This document shows positions 9,074 to 17,507 of a stretch of 64,000 nucleotides of DNA, one piece after another; positions within the stretch are counted from its first letter, which is position 1; each line of letters begins with the position of its first letter. The stretch lies in assembly GCF_014489475.1 (NCBI RefSeq), contig NZ_CP060820.1, forward strand, positions 1,628,001-1,692,000. The letters are read 5' to 3'. The notes beneath the pieces are model-generated. The model saw only the letters and a program-made list of their open reading frames with translations, ran no database searches and was not told the DNA's origin. The DNA is from Lysobacter terrestris. Lineage in GTDB: Bacteria; Pseudomonadota; Gammaproteobacteria; Xanthomonadales; Xanthomonadaceae. A program made the position numbers and the translations under genes.

Positions 9074-10705
9074 ATGAGCCAGGCCGCCGACATCGCCGGG
9101 TTGCTGCGCGCGGCGTGGAGCGCGTTGCGCGCGGGCAACGCCGCTGCCGCGGAGAACGCCTGCGCCCAGGTCGTGGCGCGCGATCCGGCGAACTTCGACG
9201 GCTGGCGCATGCTGGCGATGGCACGGCAGGCGCTGGGTGGCGACGCGGGGGCGGCGTTGCAACGGGCGCATGCACTGCGACCGGGCGATGCCGGCACGGC
9301 GTTCGATTACGGCAGCTGGCTGTTGCAGCAGGGGCGGGCGCAGGCGGCGCGGCCGTTATTGCAGCAGGCGATGCAGGCGATGCCGGACGAGCCGCGCGTC
9401 GCCTTCCGTCATGGCACCGCCTGTTTCCTCGACAACGACTTCGCAGCCGCCGCCGCGGCCTTCCGCGCCGCGACGGTGGCCGCGCCGCAATGGGGCGAAG
9501 CCTGGAACAACCTGTCCGCGGCGCTGGGGCGCCTGCAGGACTATCCCGCCGCGATCGATGCCGCGCGGCAGGCGTTGCAGTTGCAACCGCAGCGGGCGGC
9601 GTCGCACCAGGCGCTGGCGGCGCTGCTGTCCAACCTGTTCGACAAGGACGCGTTGCGCGAAGGATTGCTGGCCGCGGAGCGCGCGCTGCAACTCGATCCC
9701 GGCCTGGCCGAAGCGTATCGCAATGCCGCGGTGCTGCTGCGCAAGCTGGGCGATCCGCTGCGCGCCGAAGCACATGCGCGCCACGCGCACCGGCTGGCGC
9801 CGCACGACGCGGACACGATCGAAACCCTCGGCGACCAGTTGATGGGCAACGGCCACACCGCGGAAGCCGCGGCGATCTACGCGGCGGCGCGGCAGGCGGG
9901 CGTGGACCTGCCCCACATCGCGCGCCAGCACGGCATCGCGTTGCTGCGCGACGGCCGCGCGGGCGAGGCGCAGGCGGTGCTCGCGCAGGCCCTGCAGCGG
10001 TGCCCGGACGACCAGCGCACCATCGCGCACCTGGGCCTGGCGCGTGCGGCCGCCGGCGAACTCGACGTCGCGATCGACTTCATCGGCCTGCAGCGGCACG
10101 TGCATGCGCTGGCGTTGCCGACGCCGGCGGGGTTCACCGACCCGGACGCGTTCCATCGCGCGCTCGCGCACGACATCCGCACCCACAGCCGCCAGCGCTG
10201 GGAGCCCGCCGGGCTGGCGGCGCGTGGCGCGTACCTCAGCGGTGACCTGCTCGCCGATCGCACGCCGGCGATCGCCGGTTTCGAACAGCGCCTGCGCGAC
10301 GCCATCGCCGGATTCGTGGCCGCATGCCGCGCGCAACGCGACGCCGGCGCGGCCGATGCCTTCCTCGCCAACATTCCGGACGCCTACGTGATCCACGTGT
10401 GGGCCACGCAGGCTGCGCAGAGCGGCTACATCGACACCCACATCCACGAGGACTCGTGGCTGTCGGGGGCGTACTACGTGGAACTGCCCGCGGCGATCCG
10501 CGCCGACGATCCGGCCCATGCGGGCTGGATCGAATTCGGCCGTCCCCACGCCGGCCTGCCCGCGTGGCCGGACACCGCACTGCGTCAGGTGCTGCCCGAA
10601 ACCGGGACGCTGTTATTGTTCCCGTCGTATCTGTTCCACCGCACGCTGCCGTACCAGGGCGGCGGCGAACGCATCAGCATCTCGTTCGACCTGGCCGCGG
10701 CCTGA
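9074..10705 (+). CDS. TPR repeat protein fused to a 2OG-Fe(II) oxygenase domain
   Basis: The protein is 543 residues from the ATG at 9074; a TTG at 9053 is also in frame. Residues 1-330 are TPR-like helices, with repeats such as AWNNLSAALGRLQDYPAAIDAARQAL read in pieces across 135-170. Residues 350-543 look like the putative 2OG-Fe(II) oxygenase family. The metal-binding segment is THIHEDSW (455-462) followed by SGAYYVELP. The distal histidine is in LFHRTLPY and the 2OG-binding arginine in RISISFDL. It probably hydroxylates a protein or peptide bound by the TPR arm, but the substrate is unknown. No signal peptide is visible. The next gene starts 39 nt downstream on the same strand. Confidence 0.8.
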   Translation: MSQAADIAGLLRAAWSALRAGNAAAAENACAQVVARDPANFDGWRMLAMARQALGGDAGAALQRAHALRPGDAGTAFDYGSWLLQQGRAQAARPLLQQAMQAMPDEPRVAFRHGTACFLDNDFAAAAAAFRAATVAAPQWGEAWNNLSAALGRLQDYPAAIDAARQALQLQPQRAASHQALAALLSNLFDKDALREGLLAAERALQLDPGLAEAYRNAAVLLRKLGDPLRAEAHARHAHRLAPHDADTIETLGDQLMGNGHTAEAAAIYAAARQAGVDLPHIARQHGIALLRDGRAGEAQAVLAQALQRCPDDQRTIAHLGLARAAAGELDVAIDFIGLQRHVHALALPTPAGFTDPDAFHRALAHDIRTHSRQRWEPAGLAARGAYLSGDLLADRTPAIAGFEQRLRDAIAGFVAACRAQRDAGAADAFLANIPDAYVIHVWATQAAQSGYIDTHIHEDSWLSGAYYVELPAAIRADDPAHAGWIEFGRPHAGLPAWPDTALRQVLPETGTLLLFPSYLFHRTLPYQGGGERISISFDLAAA

Positions 10706-10744
10706 TGCGTTGCCGGTGGTGATGACTCCCTGACGGAATTGCCG

Positions 10745-11650
10745 ATGGCCTTCGATGCTTTCGCGCTGGTGCTGGCGATGCTGGTGCTGGGCTACGCCTT
10801 CCAGCGCCTGCGCGTGCTGCCCGACAACGCGGCGCAGACCCTCAACCTGGTGGTGCTGTACGTGTGCCTGCCAGCTGCGGTGCTGCGCTACGCGCCGCGC
10901 CTGCAGCTGGAACCGGCCCTGCTCGGCGTGGCCGCGGTGCCGTGGCTGTTGCTGCTGGCGACGATCCTGGCCGTCGGCGCGGTGGCACGCTGGCTGAAGC
11001 TGCGCGACGAGGAACGCGCGGTGCTGCTGCTCACCGTCGCGCTGGGCAACACCAGCTTCCTCGGCTATCCGCTGACCCGCGCGCTGATCGGCGAGCACGC
11101 GTTGCCGTACGCGGTGGTGTACGACCAGTTCGGCGCATTCCTGATCCTGTCGACCTTCGGCCTGTGGGTGCTGGCGCGCTACGGCAGCGATGCCCGGCCG
11201 TCGCCGCGCGACATGCTGCTGCGGGTGGTGAAGTTCCCGCCGTTGTGGGCGCTGGTGGCCGGTTTCACGGTGATGCCTGCCGCGCCGCCGACGTGGATCG
11301 ACGGTGGCCTGCAGCGCCTGTCGGAGGCGCTGCTGCCGCTGGCGATGCTGACGATCGGCCTGTCGGTGCGGTTGACGCTGCCGCGCGAGGAGCTCAAGCC
11401 GCTCGCCGCCGGCCTGTTGCTGAAGCTGGCGCTGATGCCCGCGCTCGCCGTGGTGCTGGTGCCGTTGCTCGGGCTGCAGGGCGAGATGGCGCGCGCGACG
11501 GTGCTGGAGGCGGCGATGCCGTCGATGGTGACGGCCGGCGCGCTGGCGATCGCGCACAACCTCGCCCCGCGCCTGGCTGCGGCGATGGTGGGGTATGGGT
11601 TGCTGTTGTCGTTGCTGACGTTGCCGTTGTGGGCGCAGTGGGGCGCGTAG
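10745..11650 (+). CDS. AEC-family (auxin efflux carrier-like) transporter
   Basis: This 301-residue inner-membrane protein is almost wholly hydrophobic with about ten transmembrane segments, the AEC/BART fold size. Typical segments are LNLVVLYVCLPAAVLRYAPR near 35-55, LGNTSFLGYPLTRALIGE near 100 and LEAAMPSMVTAGALAIAHN near 255. The last is the conserved second-repeat motif of the family. Members export malonate, malate or other small anions; nothing here fixes the substrate. ATG at 10745 is preferred to an upstream in-frame TTG at 10739. The stop is 10 bp from the convergent ATPase gene. Confidence 0.85.
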   Translation: MAFDAFALVLAMLVLGYAFQRLRVLPDNAAQTLNLVVLYVCLPAAVLRYAPRLQLEPALLGVAAVPWLLLLATILAVGAVARWLKLRDEERAVLLLTVALGNTSFLGYPLTRALIGEHALPYAVVYDQFGAFLILSTFGLWVLARYGSDARPSPRDMLLRVVKFPPLWALVAGFTVMPAAPPTWIDGGLQRLSEALLPLAMLTIGLSVRLTLPREELKPLAAGLLLKLALMPALAVVLVPLLGLQGEMARATVLEAAMPSMVTAGALAIAHNLAPRLAAAMVGYGLLLSLLTLPLWAQWGA

Positions 11651-11660
11651 GCGCGGTCAG

Positions 11661-13148
11661 TCAGTCGGCCGGCACCGTGCGTCCGCGCGCCCATTCGCGC
11701 AGCGCCTCGACCTGTTCGGCCATCAGCACCGACAACGGCCGCGTCTGCCGGAGTTCCGCGCGCAGCTGGAAATCCGCCAGCGGTGCCTGCGCCGCGTGCG
11801 CGGCGAACAGCGCGGCGACGATCGCCTGTTCCACTTCCGCGCCGGAAAACCCGTCGCTCGCCGCGGCTAGCGCCGCCAGGTCGAAGCCGGCGGGATCGAG
11901 CTTGCGCTTGCGCAGGTGCAACGCGAACAGCTGCTCGCGGGTGGCGGCATCGGGCAGGTCGACGAAGAAGATCTCGTCGAAGCGGCCCTTGCGCAGCAGT
12001 TCGGCGGGCAGCGCATCGATCTGGTTGGCGGTGGCGACCAGGAACACGCGCGAGCGGCGCTCGGCCATCCACGTCAGCAGGTAGCCGAGCACGCGCCGCG
12101 ACACGCCGCCGTCGGTGTTGCCGGCATCGTGGGCGACGCCCTTCTCGATCTCGTCGATCCACAGCACGCACGGCTCGAGCTGCTCGGCCGAGGCGAGCGC
12201 CGCGCGCAGGTTCTTCTCGGTCTCGCCGTGGTACTTGTCGTAGAGCGTGCCGAAGTCGAGCCGCACCAGCGGCACGCCGAACCCCGAGGCGACGGCCTTG
12301 GCCAGCATCGACTTGCCGCAGCCCTGCACGCCCAGCAGCAGCACGCCCTTGGGCGGGTCGAGGCCGGGCGGCGCCTCGGCGCCGAGGAACACGCTGTGGC
12401 GCTGCTCGATCCAGCGCTTCAGCCGGCGCGCGCCGGCGACGTCGTCCATGCGCGCGCTGTCGAATTCGAAATGCAGGTGGCCGCTGCGGTTGATCAGTTC
12501 GAACTTCAGTTTCGCCAGCTGCGGCAGGTCGCCGGCGTGCAGCGCGCCGTCGTTGTAGATCAGTTGCCGCGCGATGCGGCGCACGTCGACCGGGTCGAGC
12601 CCGCGCAGGTTGCGCACGATCTGCTGCACCGCTTCGCCATCGACCTCCACGCGCCGGCCGCCGTGCTCGCGCGCGTAGGCCTCGGCCTCCTCCTTCACGA
12701 TCTTCAGGCGCGCGCTCGCATTGGGCAGTTGCGTGGCGTAGCGCACTGCCAGTGCGTCCAGTTCCGGTGGCAGCTTGACCTCGTGGCCGATCAGCACCAG
12801 CACGTGCGGCTGGCCGTCGTGGCGCTGCGCGATGTCGCGCAGCTGCCGCTGCGTGCTGGCGTAGCCCAGGTAGGGATGGAAATCGAACAGCAGGTAGATG
12901 CCGCGCTGCTCGGCGGCGCGGATCGCCGCCAGCGTGGCCGACGCGTCCGGGGCGACGTCGGTGGGCTCCTCGCGGTCGAAGTCGATGCGGCGCAGGCCCT
13001 CGGTGATCGACCAGCTGTGCAGCGCGCGCCACACCTGCATCAGCGCCTGGCGGAACAGTTCGACCACGCGCGTCTCGTCGCGCGTCTCGATCACGATCAG
13101 CGGCGTGTTCGCGCGGATCAGGGCTACCAGGTCCTGCAGGTCAGACAT
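11661..13148 (-). CDS. AAA family ATPase, Ycf46-like
   Basis: The 495-residue cytoplasmic protein has an N-terminal domain (1-240) that begins LIRANTPLIVIETRDE, as in the Ycf46 group. It includes a degenerate P-loop-like region with YLLFDFHPYLG. The C-terminal AAA module has Walker A GVQGCGKS (273-280), Walker B CVLWIDEIE (327-335), sensor VATAN and the arginine-finger box GRFDEIFFVDLP. Relatives occur in cyanobacteria, plastids and proteobacteria with poorly defined roles in inorganic carbon use or protein remodelling. A TATGAT -10 box lies at 13179-13184, about 30 bp before the start. It stands alone and converges with the AEC carrier. Confidence 0.85.
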   Translation of the reverse strand: MSDLQDLVALIRANTPLIVIETRDETRVVELFRQALMQVWRALHSWSITEGLRRIDFDREEPTDVAPDASATLAAIRAAEQRGIYLLFDFHPYLGYASTQRQLRDIAQRHDGQPHVLVLIGHEVKLPPELDALAVRYATQLPNASARLKIVKEEAEAYAREHGGRRVEVDGEAVQQIVRNLRGLDPVDVRRIARQLIYNDGALHAGDLPQLAKLKFELINRSGHLHFEFDSARMDDVAGARRLKRWIEQRHSVFLGAEAPPGLDPPKGVLLLGVQGCGKSMLAKAVASGFGVPLVRLDFGTLYDKYHGETEKNLRAALASAEQLEPCVLWIDEIEKGVAHDAGNTDGGVSRRVLGYLLTWMAERRSRVFLVATANQIDALPAELLRKGRFDEIFFVDLPDAATREQLFALHLRKRKLDPAGFDLAALAAASDGFSGAEVEQAIVAALFAAHAAQAPLADFQLRAELRQTRPLSVLMAEQVEALREWARGRTVPAD

Positions 13149-13398
13149 TCGCGTCGCCGGTTCATGCGCGGGCCCGCGATCATAGCGGCCGGCCGTGGCC
13201 GCGCCCACGGCGATGGCCGTACGCGACGGGCGCCGCCGTGCCGGCGCGCCGCGCGGACGTGGTCCGCACACGTGAGCCCCGGCGCGGGTCGTGGAGTGCC
13301 CGCTGGTGGGGGATAGCGCCACCCCGCCGGCCGTGCGGGTGACCGCCGCCGTCCGGCCGTTGTACGCTGCGGGCACGATGCGCCGAAGAGGGGGTTGG

Positions 13399-14028
13399 AT
13401 GAAGACCGTTCTGGTGGCCAGTTCCAAGGGGGGCGCGGGCAAGACCACGATCGCCACCCATCTCGCCGCGCAATCGGCGCTCGAGGGCCTGCGCACCGCG
13501 CTGGTCGACGCCGATCCGCAGGCCTCCTCGACACGCTGGGCGCAGAAGCGCGCCGGGCTCGACAGCGCCGTACTCGCCCTCGACGGCACCCGCCGCCGGG
13601 GCTGGCGCAAGCACGTGCCCGAGGACACCCAGCGGGTGATCGTCGACGGCGCCGCCGGCGCCATGGCCGAGGAGCTCGATCCGTTCCTGGAAACGGTCGA
13701 CGCGGTGATCGTGCCGATCGTGCCCTCGACCTTCGACATCGAAGCGACCGTGCCCTTCCTCGATTCGCTGGCCAGGCACCCGCGCGTGCGCAAGGGCACG
13801 CTGCGCGTCGGCCTGGTCGGCAACAAGCTCAAGCCGTGGACCAACGTCTCGCAGCAGGCGCTGGACCTGCTCAAGCAGTGGCCGTACCCGCTGGTGGCGC
13901 AGCTGCGCGACAGCCAGGGCTACGTGGTGACCACCGCGCTGGGCAAGAGCCTGTTCGACTACCACTCCGCGCAGGTGCGCGAGCACCAGGCCGATTGGCA
14001 GCCGTTGCTGAAGTGGTTGAAGAAGTGA
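13399..14028 (+). CDS. Orphan ParA/MinD-like ATPase
   Basis: The 209-residue protein begins MKTVLVASSKGGAGKTT, the deviant Walker A of ParA ATPases with signature lysine K10. LVDADPQASST follows as Walker A-prime and VDGAAGAMAEEL as the Walker B region. It is short and has no N-terminal DNA-binding extension, as in orphan ParA (VirC1/ParC-like) proteins that position membrane or chemoreceptor clusters. No parB or centromere-like repeats lie nearby, so a chromosome-partition role is unlikely. The ribosome site GAGGGGG precedes the ATG. The product could dimerise on nucleoid DNA in the presence of ATP; its cargo is unknown. Confidence 0.85.
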   Translation: MKTVLVASSKGGAGKTTIATHLAAQSALEGLRTALVDADPQASSTRWAQKRAGLDSAVLALDGTRRRGWRKHVPEDTQRVIVDGAAGAMAEELDPFLETVDAVIVPIVPSTFDIEATVPFLDSLARHPRVRKGTLRVGLVGNKLKPWTNVSQQALDLLKQWPYPLVAQLRDSQGYVVTTALGKSLFDYHSAQVREHQADWQPLLKWLKK

Positions 14029-14110
14029 CGCAGGAGCACGGCGCCGGTTGGTTCTTGCCCTGCTGCACCGCTCCCCTTTTCCTTTCCCATCGCTACCGGA
14101 CCGGCCTTCC

Positions 14111-14587
14111 ATGCGCGAACTGATCCTGCTCCGCCACGCCCACGCCGAACCGGCCGCACCCGGCCAGGCCGACCTCGACCGACCGCTGTCGGCCGAAGGC
14201 CTCGCCGAAGCCGAGGCCGCCGGTCGCTGGCTCGCCGAAAACCGGCTGGTGCCCGACTGCGTGCTGTGTTCGCCGGCGCGGCGCGCGCGCGAAACGCTGG
14301 AAGCGGTGCTCGGCGCGATCGGCTACGTCGACCAGCGCATCGAGCCGTCGATCTTCGAAGCCACGCCCGGCGCGCTGATCAGCCTGGCCGACACGCATGC
14401 GCAATCCGAGCGCCTGCTGATGGTCGGGCACAACCCCGGCTTCGAGCAGCTCACCGCGCTGATGCATAGCGGCCAGACCGGCGAGTACCGCGGCATGCCG
14501 CCGGCCGGGATCGCCGTGCTCACCCTGCCGGTCGGCGCCGCGCTGGAACCGGGCGTGGCGCAGCTCAGCGCCTTCTGGTGGCCGTGA
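14111..14587 (+). CDS. sixA: Phosphohistidine phosphatase SixA
   Basis: This 158-residue member of the histidine phosphatase superfamily starts MRELILLRHAHAEP, with the R8-H9 catalytic pair in the SixA form RHAHAE rather than RHG. SPARRARETLEAVL follows. The second catalytic histidine is in MVGHNPGFE. SixA removes phosphate from histidine residues such as those of Hpt domains or PTS proteins. A hybrid kinase with an Hpt module lies about 7 kb away, but no link is shown. The frame extends upstream to 14048 without conserved sequence; the ATG at 14111 matches the family start. YceI follows after 13 nt, probably in the same transcript. Confidence 0.88.
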   Translation: MRELILLRHAHAEPAAPGQADLDRPLSAEGLAEAEAAGRWLAENRLVPDCVLCSPARRARETLEAVLGAIGYVDQRIEPSIFEATPGALISLADTHAQSERLLMVGHNPGFEQLTALMHSGQTGEYRGMPPAGIAVLTLPVGAALEPGVAQLSAFWWP

Positions 14588-14600
14588 CCGCGACGACGTC

Positions 14601-15161
14601 GTGTTGCATGGCGTGCTGATTGTGCTGGTTGCCGTCGCGGGGCTGTTGCCGGCGACGGCGGGCGCGCAGGCCCTGGACCAGGCGCGCAGCCGCATCGACT
14701 TCGACCTGGAGACCCGCTGGGGCCAGGTGATCACCGGGCATTTCCCGCGCTACGACGGCGAAGTCGTGGAGCTGCCCGACGGCCGCCATGAGGTGCGCAT
14801 CCGCCTGGCGACGACGGCGGTGGAGGTCACCGGGTCGCGTCGCTACACCCGCTTCGCACGCGGCGACCGCTTCCTCGATGCCGAGCACCACCCGTGGGTG
14901 GAGTTCCGTTCCGATCCCTACGCCATGGACCTGCTGCACGCCGGCGGCCTGCTCCACGGCACCCTGACCATGCACGGGGTCAGCCGGCGCGAGGCCTTCG
15001 TGCTCGCGCCCGGCACCTGCGCGCGGCCGGCGCGCGACTGCGACGTGGTCGCGCAGGGGCGGGTGCTGCGCATGAACTACGGCGTGGAAAGCTGGCGCTG
15101 GGCGCTGACCGACGACGTGAATTTCCGTCTGCGGGTCCGCGTTCAGGCCGCTCCGCCCTAG
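14601..15161 (+). CDS. YceI-family lipid-binding periplasmic protein
   Basis: The 186-residue product starts with GTG at 14601 and has a signal peptide ending ATAGAQA near residue 23. The mature part has the YceI lipocalin-like pattern: ALDQARSRIDFDLETRWG, TRFARGDRFLDAEHHPWVEFRS near 85-105, and GGLLHGTLTMHGVSRREAF near 115-135. YceI proteins bind isoprenoid or quinone-like lipids in the periplasm. A TTG follows at 14604 as an alternative start. The stop TAG overlaps a TAGAAT box (15159-15164) that may be the -10 of the phospholipase gene. It lies between sixA and the PLD gene on the same strand. Confidence 0.82.
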   Translation: MLHGVLIVLVAVAGLLPATAGAQALDQARSRIDFDLETRWGQVITGHFPRYDGEVVELPDGRHEVRIRLATTAVEVTGSRRYTRFARGDRFLDAEHHPWVEFRSDPYAMDLLHAGGLLHGTLTMHGVSRREAFVLAPGTCARPARDCDVVAQGRVLRMNYGVESWRWALTDDVNFRLRVRVQAAPP

Positions 15162-15247
15162 AATCGTCCGCCCTCGAACCGCCGGCCCTGCACCATCCCG
15201 CCGGCCTTCACGCCGCCCCGACCGCGGCCCCCGGAATCGTGCTGCCC

Positions 15248-17242
15248 ATGGATCTGCTGCCCCGCTTCACCCTCGCCGCCTGTCTGCTCGCGCTGTCCGC
15301 CTGCGCCAGCCTGTCGCCGGCGCAGCGCGAACGCAGTGCGCAGGTGGTGGCGGCCGCGCGCCCGGTCGCCGTCGACTGCGACCGCCTCGACCGCTGCGCG
15401 CAGCCCTCGCCGCTGCGCGACCTCGCCGCGCGCGCGCTGGCCGAATCCACGCCGGAACAGCCGCGCCACTACGCGATCATCCTCGACCACGGCACCGACG
15501 CGCTGCGCGCGCGCATCAACCTGATCCGCGCCGCGACCACGCGCATCGACCTGCAGACCTACATCTTCGACGAGGACGACGCCGGCCAGCTGGTGCTCGA
15601 CGAACTGCTGATGGCCGCGCGGCGCGGGGTGAAGGTGCGCCTGCTGCTGGACCAGCTCTCGGCGCTGCGCCGCGTGGACACGCTGGCCGCGCTCGCCGGC
15701 GCGCACGCCAACCTCGAAGTGCGGATCTATAACCCCGTGCTCGACCGCGCGCGCATCAACTACCCGCAGTACGCGATCGCCGCCGCCTGCTGCTGGCGCA
15801 AGCTCAACCAGCGCATGCATTCGAAGATGCTGCTGGTCGACGGCGCGGTCGGCATCACCGGCGGCCGCAACTACCAGGACGACTATTACGACTGGGACCG
15901 CGAGTTCAACTTCCGCGACCGCGACCTGCTGGTCGCCGGCCCGGTGGCGGCGACCATGGACACGGCCTTCGTCACCTTCTGGAACGACACCCGCACCAAG
16001 CCGGTCGAGTACCTGCGCGATGTCGGCAAGCGCCTGATCGACGGCGGCGTGCCGGTGCTGCCGGCGCCGGTGTTCGAACAGCCGGAACGCGCGCAGGCGA
16101 TGCGCCGCGACGCCGCCGATGCGGCGCTGATCGGCGAACGCGTGGCCGCCCTGGCCATCGCGGTCGGCGAGGTGCATTTCGTCTCCGACACGCCGATGAA
16201 GCAGCGCAGCAAGGGCCGCGACCGCGAGTGGACCTCGGACACGCTGCGCGAACTGATCGAAGGCGCGCGCAGCGAGGTGCTGCTGCAGACGCCCTACCTG
16301 GTGATGTCGAAGCCGGCGCAGGCGATGTTCCGGCGCATGCACGCGCGCGAGCGCACGCAACGGCCGCGCGTGATGGTGTCGACCAACTCGCTGGCCTCGA
16401 CCGACGCCTTCATCGCCTACGCGCTGTCGTACAAGTACAAGCGCCGCTACCTGCGCGAGTTCGGCTTCGACATCTTCGAGTACAAGCCGTTCCCGCAGGA
16501 TGCGCCGGTCGACGTGGCCGCCACCGGCGCCGGAACGCCGGGCACGCCCGAAGCCGCCGGGTCGCCGCCGGCGCACCCCGGCCATGGCCCGAGCGAGGCC
16601 CTGGCGCGGCCGGGCCCGGGTTTCGGCTCCGCGCATGCGGCGCCGGGTTACATGCACGACCGCCGCAGCGTGATCTACCGCCCCTACAGCGCGCCGCTTT
16701 CGCGCGAGTACGCCGCCAAGCGTTACAGCCGGCGCCGCGCCAACGAGCCGGTGCCGCTCGAACGCGCCGGCCCGCGCCTCGGCCTGCACGCGAAATCGCT
16801 GGTGATCGACGAGCGCATCGGCGTGATCGGCACCCACAACTTCGATCCGCGCGGCGACAACTACAACACCGAGAGCGCGGTGGTGATCGAGGACGAGGCC
16901 TTCGCCCATGCGCTCGCCGCCAGCATCCGCCGCGACACCGCGCCGGAGAACGCCTGGGTGATCGCGCCGCGCAAGAAGCCGCCGGTGTTCTCCGGCCTCG
17001 ATTATTCGATCGGCAAGCTGTCCGAGCAGTTGCCGATATTCGACCTGTGGCCGACGCGCTATGCGACCAGCTACGAATTCGTCCCCGGCCCGGCGTGTCC
17101 GGAGCCGCTGCCGCGTGGCAATCCGGGCTTCAGCGCCTGCTACCGCGCGGTGGGCGACTTCCCCGAAGTCAACCTCGGCCTGAAGTCGGTGATGACGCGC
17201 ATCTTCACCGCGTTCGGCGCGGGGCTGGCGCCGATCCTGTAG
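15248..17242 (+). CDS. Phospholipase D-family lipoprotein (cardiolipin synthase-like)
   Basis: The 664-residue protein begins MDLLPRFTLAACLLALSAC, a lipoprotein signal with lipobox LSAC, so it is lipid-anchored. It has two HKD motifs: H191 in MHSKMLLVDG with GGRNYQDDYYDWD after it, and H514 in LHAKSLVID followed by GTHNFDPRGDNYN. Both motifs are complete, so it should catalyse phosphatidyl transfer or hydrolysis, as ClsC-type enzymes do. Residues 425-500 are a low-complexity Gly/Pro/Ala linker between the two halves. The frame is open further upstream, but the lipobox fixes the start at 15248. A compound palindromic repeat follows its stop. Confidence 0.87.
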   Translation: MDLLPRFTLAACLLALSACASLSPAQRERSAQVVAAARPVAVDCDRLDRCAQPSPLRDLAARALAESTPEQPRHYAIILDHGTDALRARINLIRAATTRIDLQTYIFDEDDAGQLVLDELLMAARRGVKVRLLLDQLSALRRVDTLAALAGAHANLEVRIYNPVLDRARINYPQYAIAAACCWRKLNQRMHSKMLLVDGAVGITGGRNYQDDYYDWDREFNFRDRDLLVAGPVAATMDTAFVTFWNDTRTKPVEYLRDVGKRLIDGGVPVLPAPVFEQPERAQAMRRDAADAALIGERVAALAIAVGEVHFVSDTPMKQRSKGRDREWTSDTLRELIEGARSEVLLQTPYLVMSKPAQAMFRRMHARERTQRPRVMVSTNSLASTDAFIAYALSYKYKRRYLREFGFDIFEYKPFPQDAPVDVAATGAGTPGTPEAAGSPPAHPGHGPSEALARPGPGFGSAHAAPGYMHDRRSVIYRPYSAPLSREYAAKRYSRRRANEPVPLERAGPRLGLHAKSLVIDERIGVIGTHNFDPRGDNYNTESAVVIEDEAFAHALAASIRRDTAPENAWVIAPRKKPPVFSGLDYSIGKLSEQLPIFDLWPTRYATSYEFVPGPACPEPLPRGNPGFSACYRAVGDFPEVNLGLKSVMTRIFTAFGAGLAPIL

Positions 17243-17268
17243 CGGAGCAAGCAAAAGCGCCCCTCATC

Positions 17269-17488
17269 CGGCGCTGCGCGCCACCTTCTCCCCGCAGGCG
17301 GGGAGAAGGTCAAGTTCGTGCGTGCGCATCGGTTTGCAACTGCATCCCTCGCCCCGCTTGCGGGGTGAAGGCGGGCGCCTGTGCGCCACTGGCGCACGCC
17401 CGACTGAACGCCCTTGCGCCATGCGCAAGGGCCGGGGGCAGAGCGAGGGACCGCGTCGCGTTAGTCGCGAAGCGGGCAGGGTGAGGGG
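17269..17488. repeat. Compound intergenic palindromic repeat
   Basis: This gene-free interval lies between the convergent PLD and amidohydrolase genes. The outer arms are CCCCTCATCC (from about 17270) and GGGTGAGGGG (to about 17488). Inside are CCTTCTCCCC (17284-17293) paired with GGGGAGAAGG (17300-17309), a CCCCGC/GCGGGG stem near 17352-17365, CCCTCGC (17346) against GCGAGGG (17443), and a CCCTTGCGC/GCGCAAGGG stem near 17411-17431. The whole can fold as nested hairpins. It resembles dispersed repeats of xanthomonads and may serve as a two-way transcription end. Confidence 0.7.
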
Positions 17489-17507
17489 ACGTGGCTCCCG
17501 GCAACGA

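Noticed and set aside
11179-13032. A 617-residue minus-strand frame across the AEC carrier and the AAA ATPase
   Set aside because: It is in a different frame from the ATPase, is Arg/Ala-rich and contains none of the AAA motifs.
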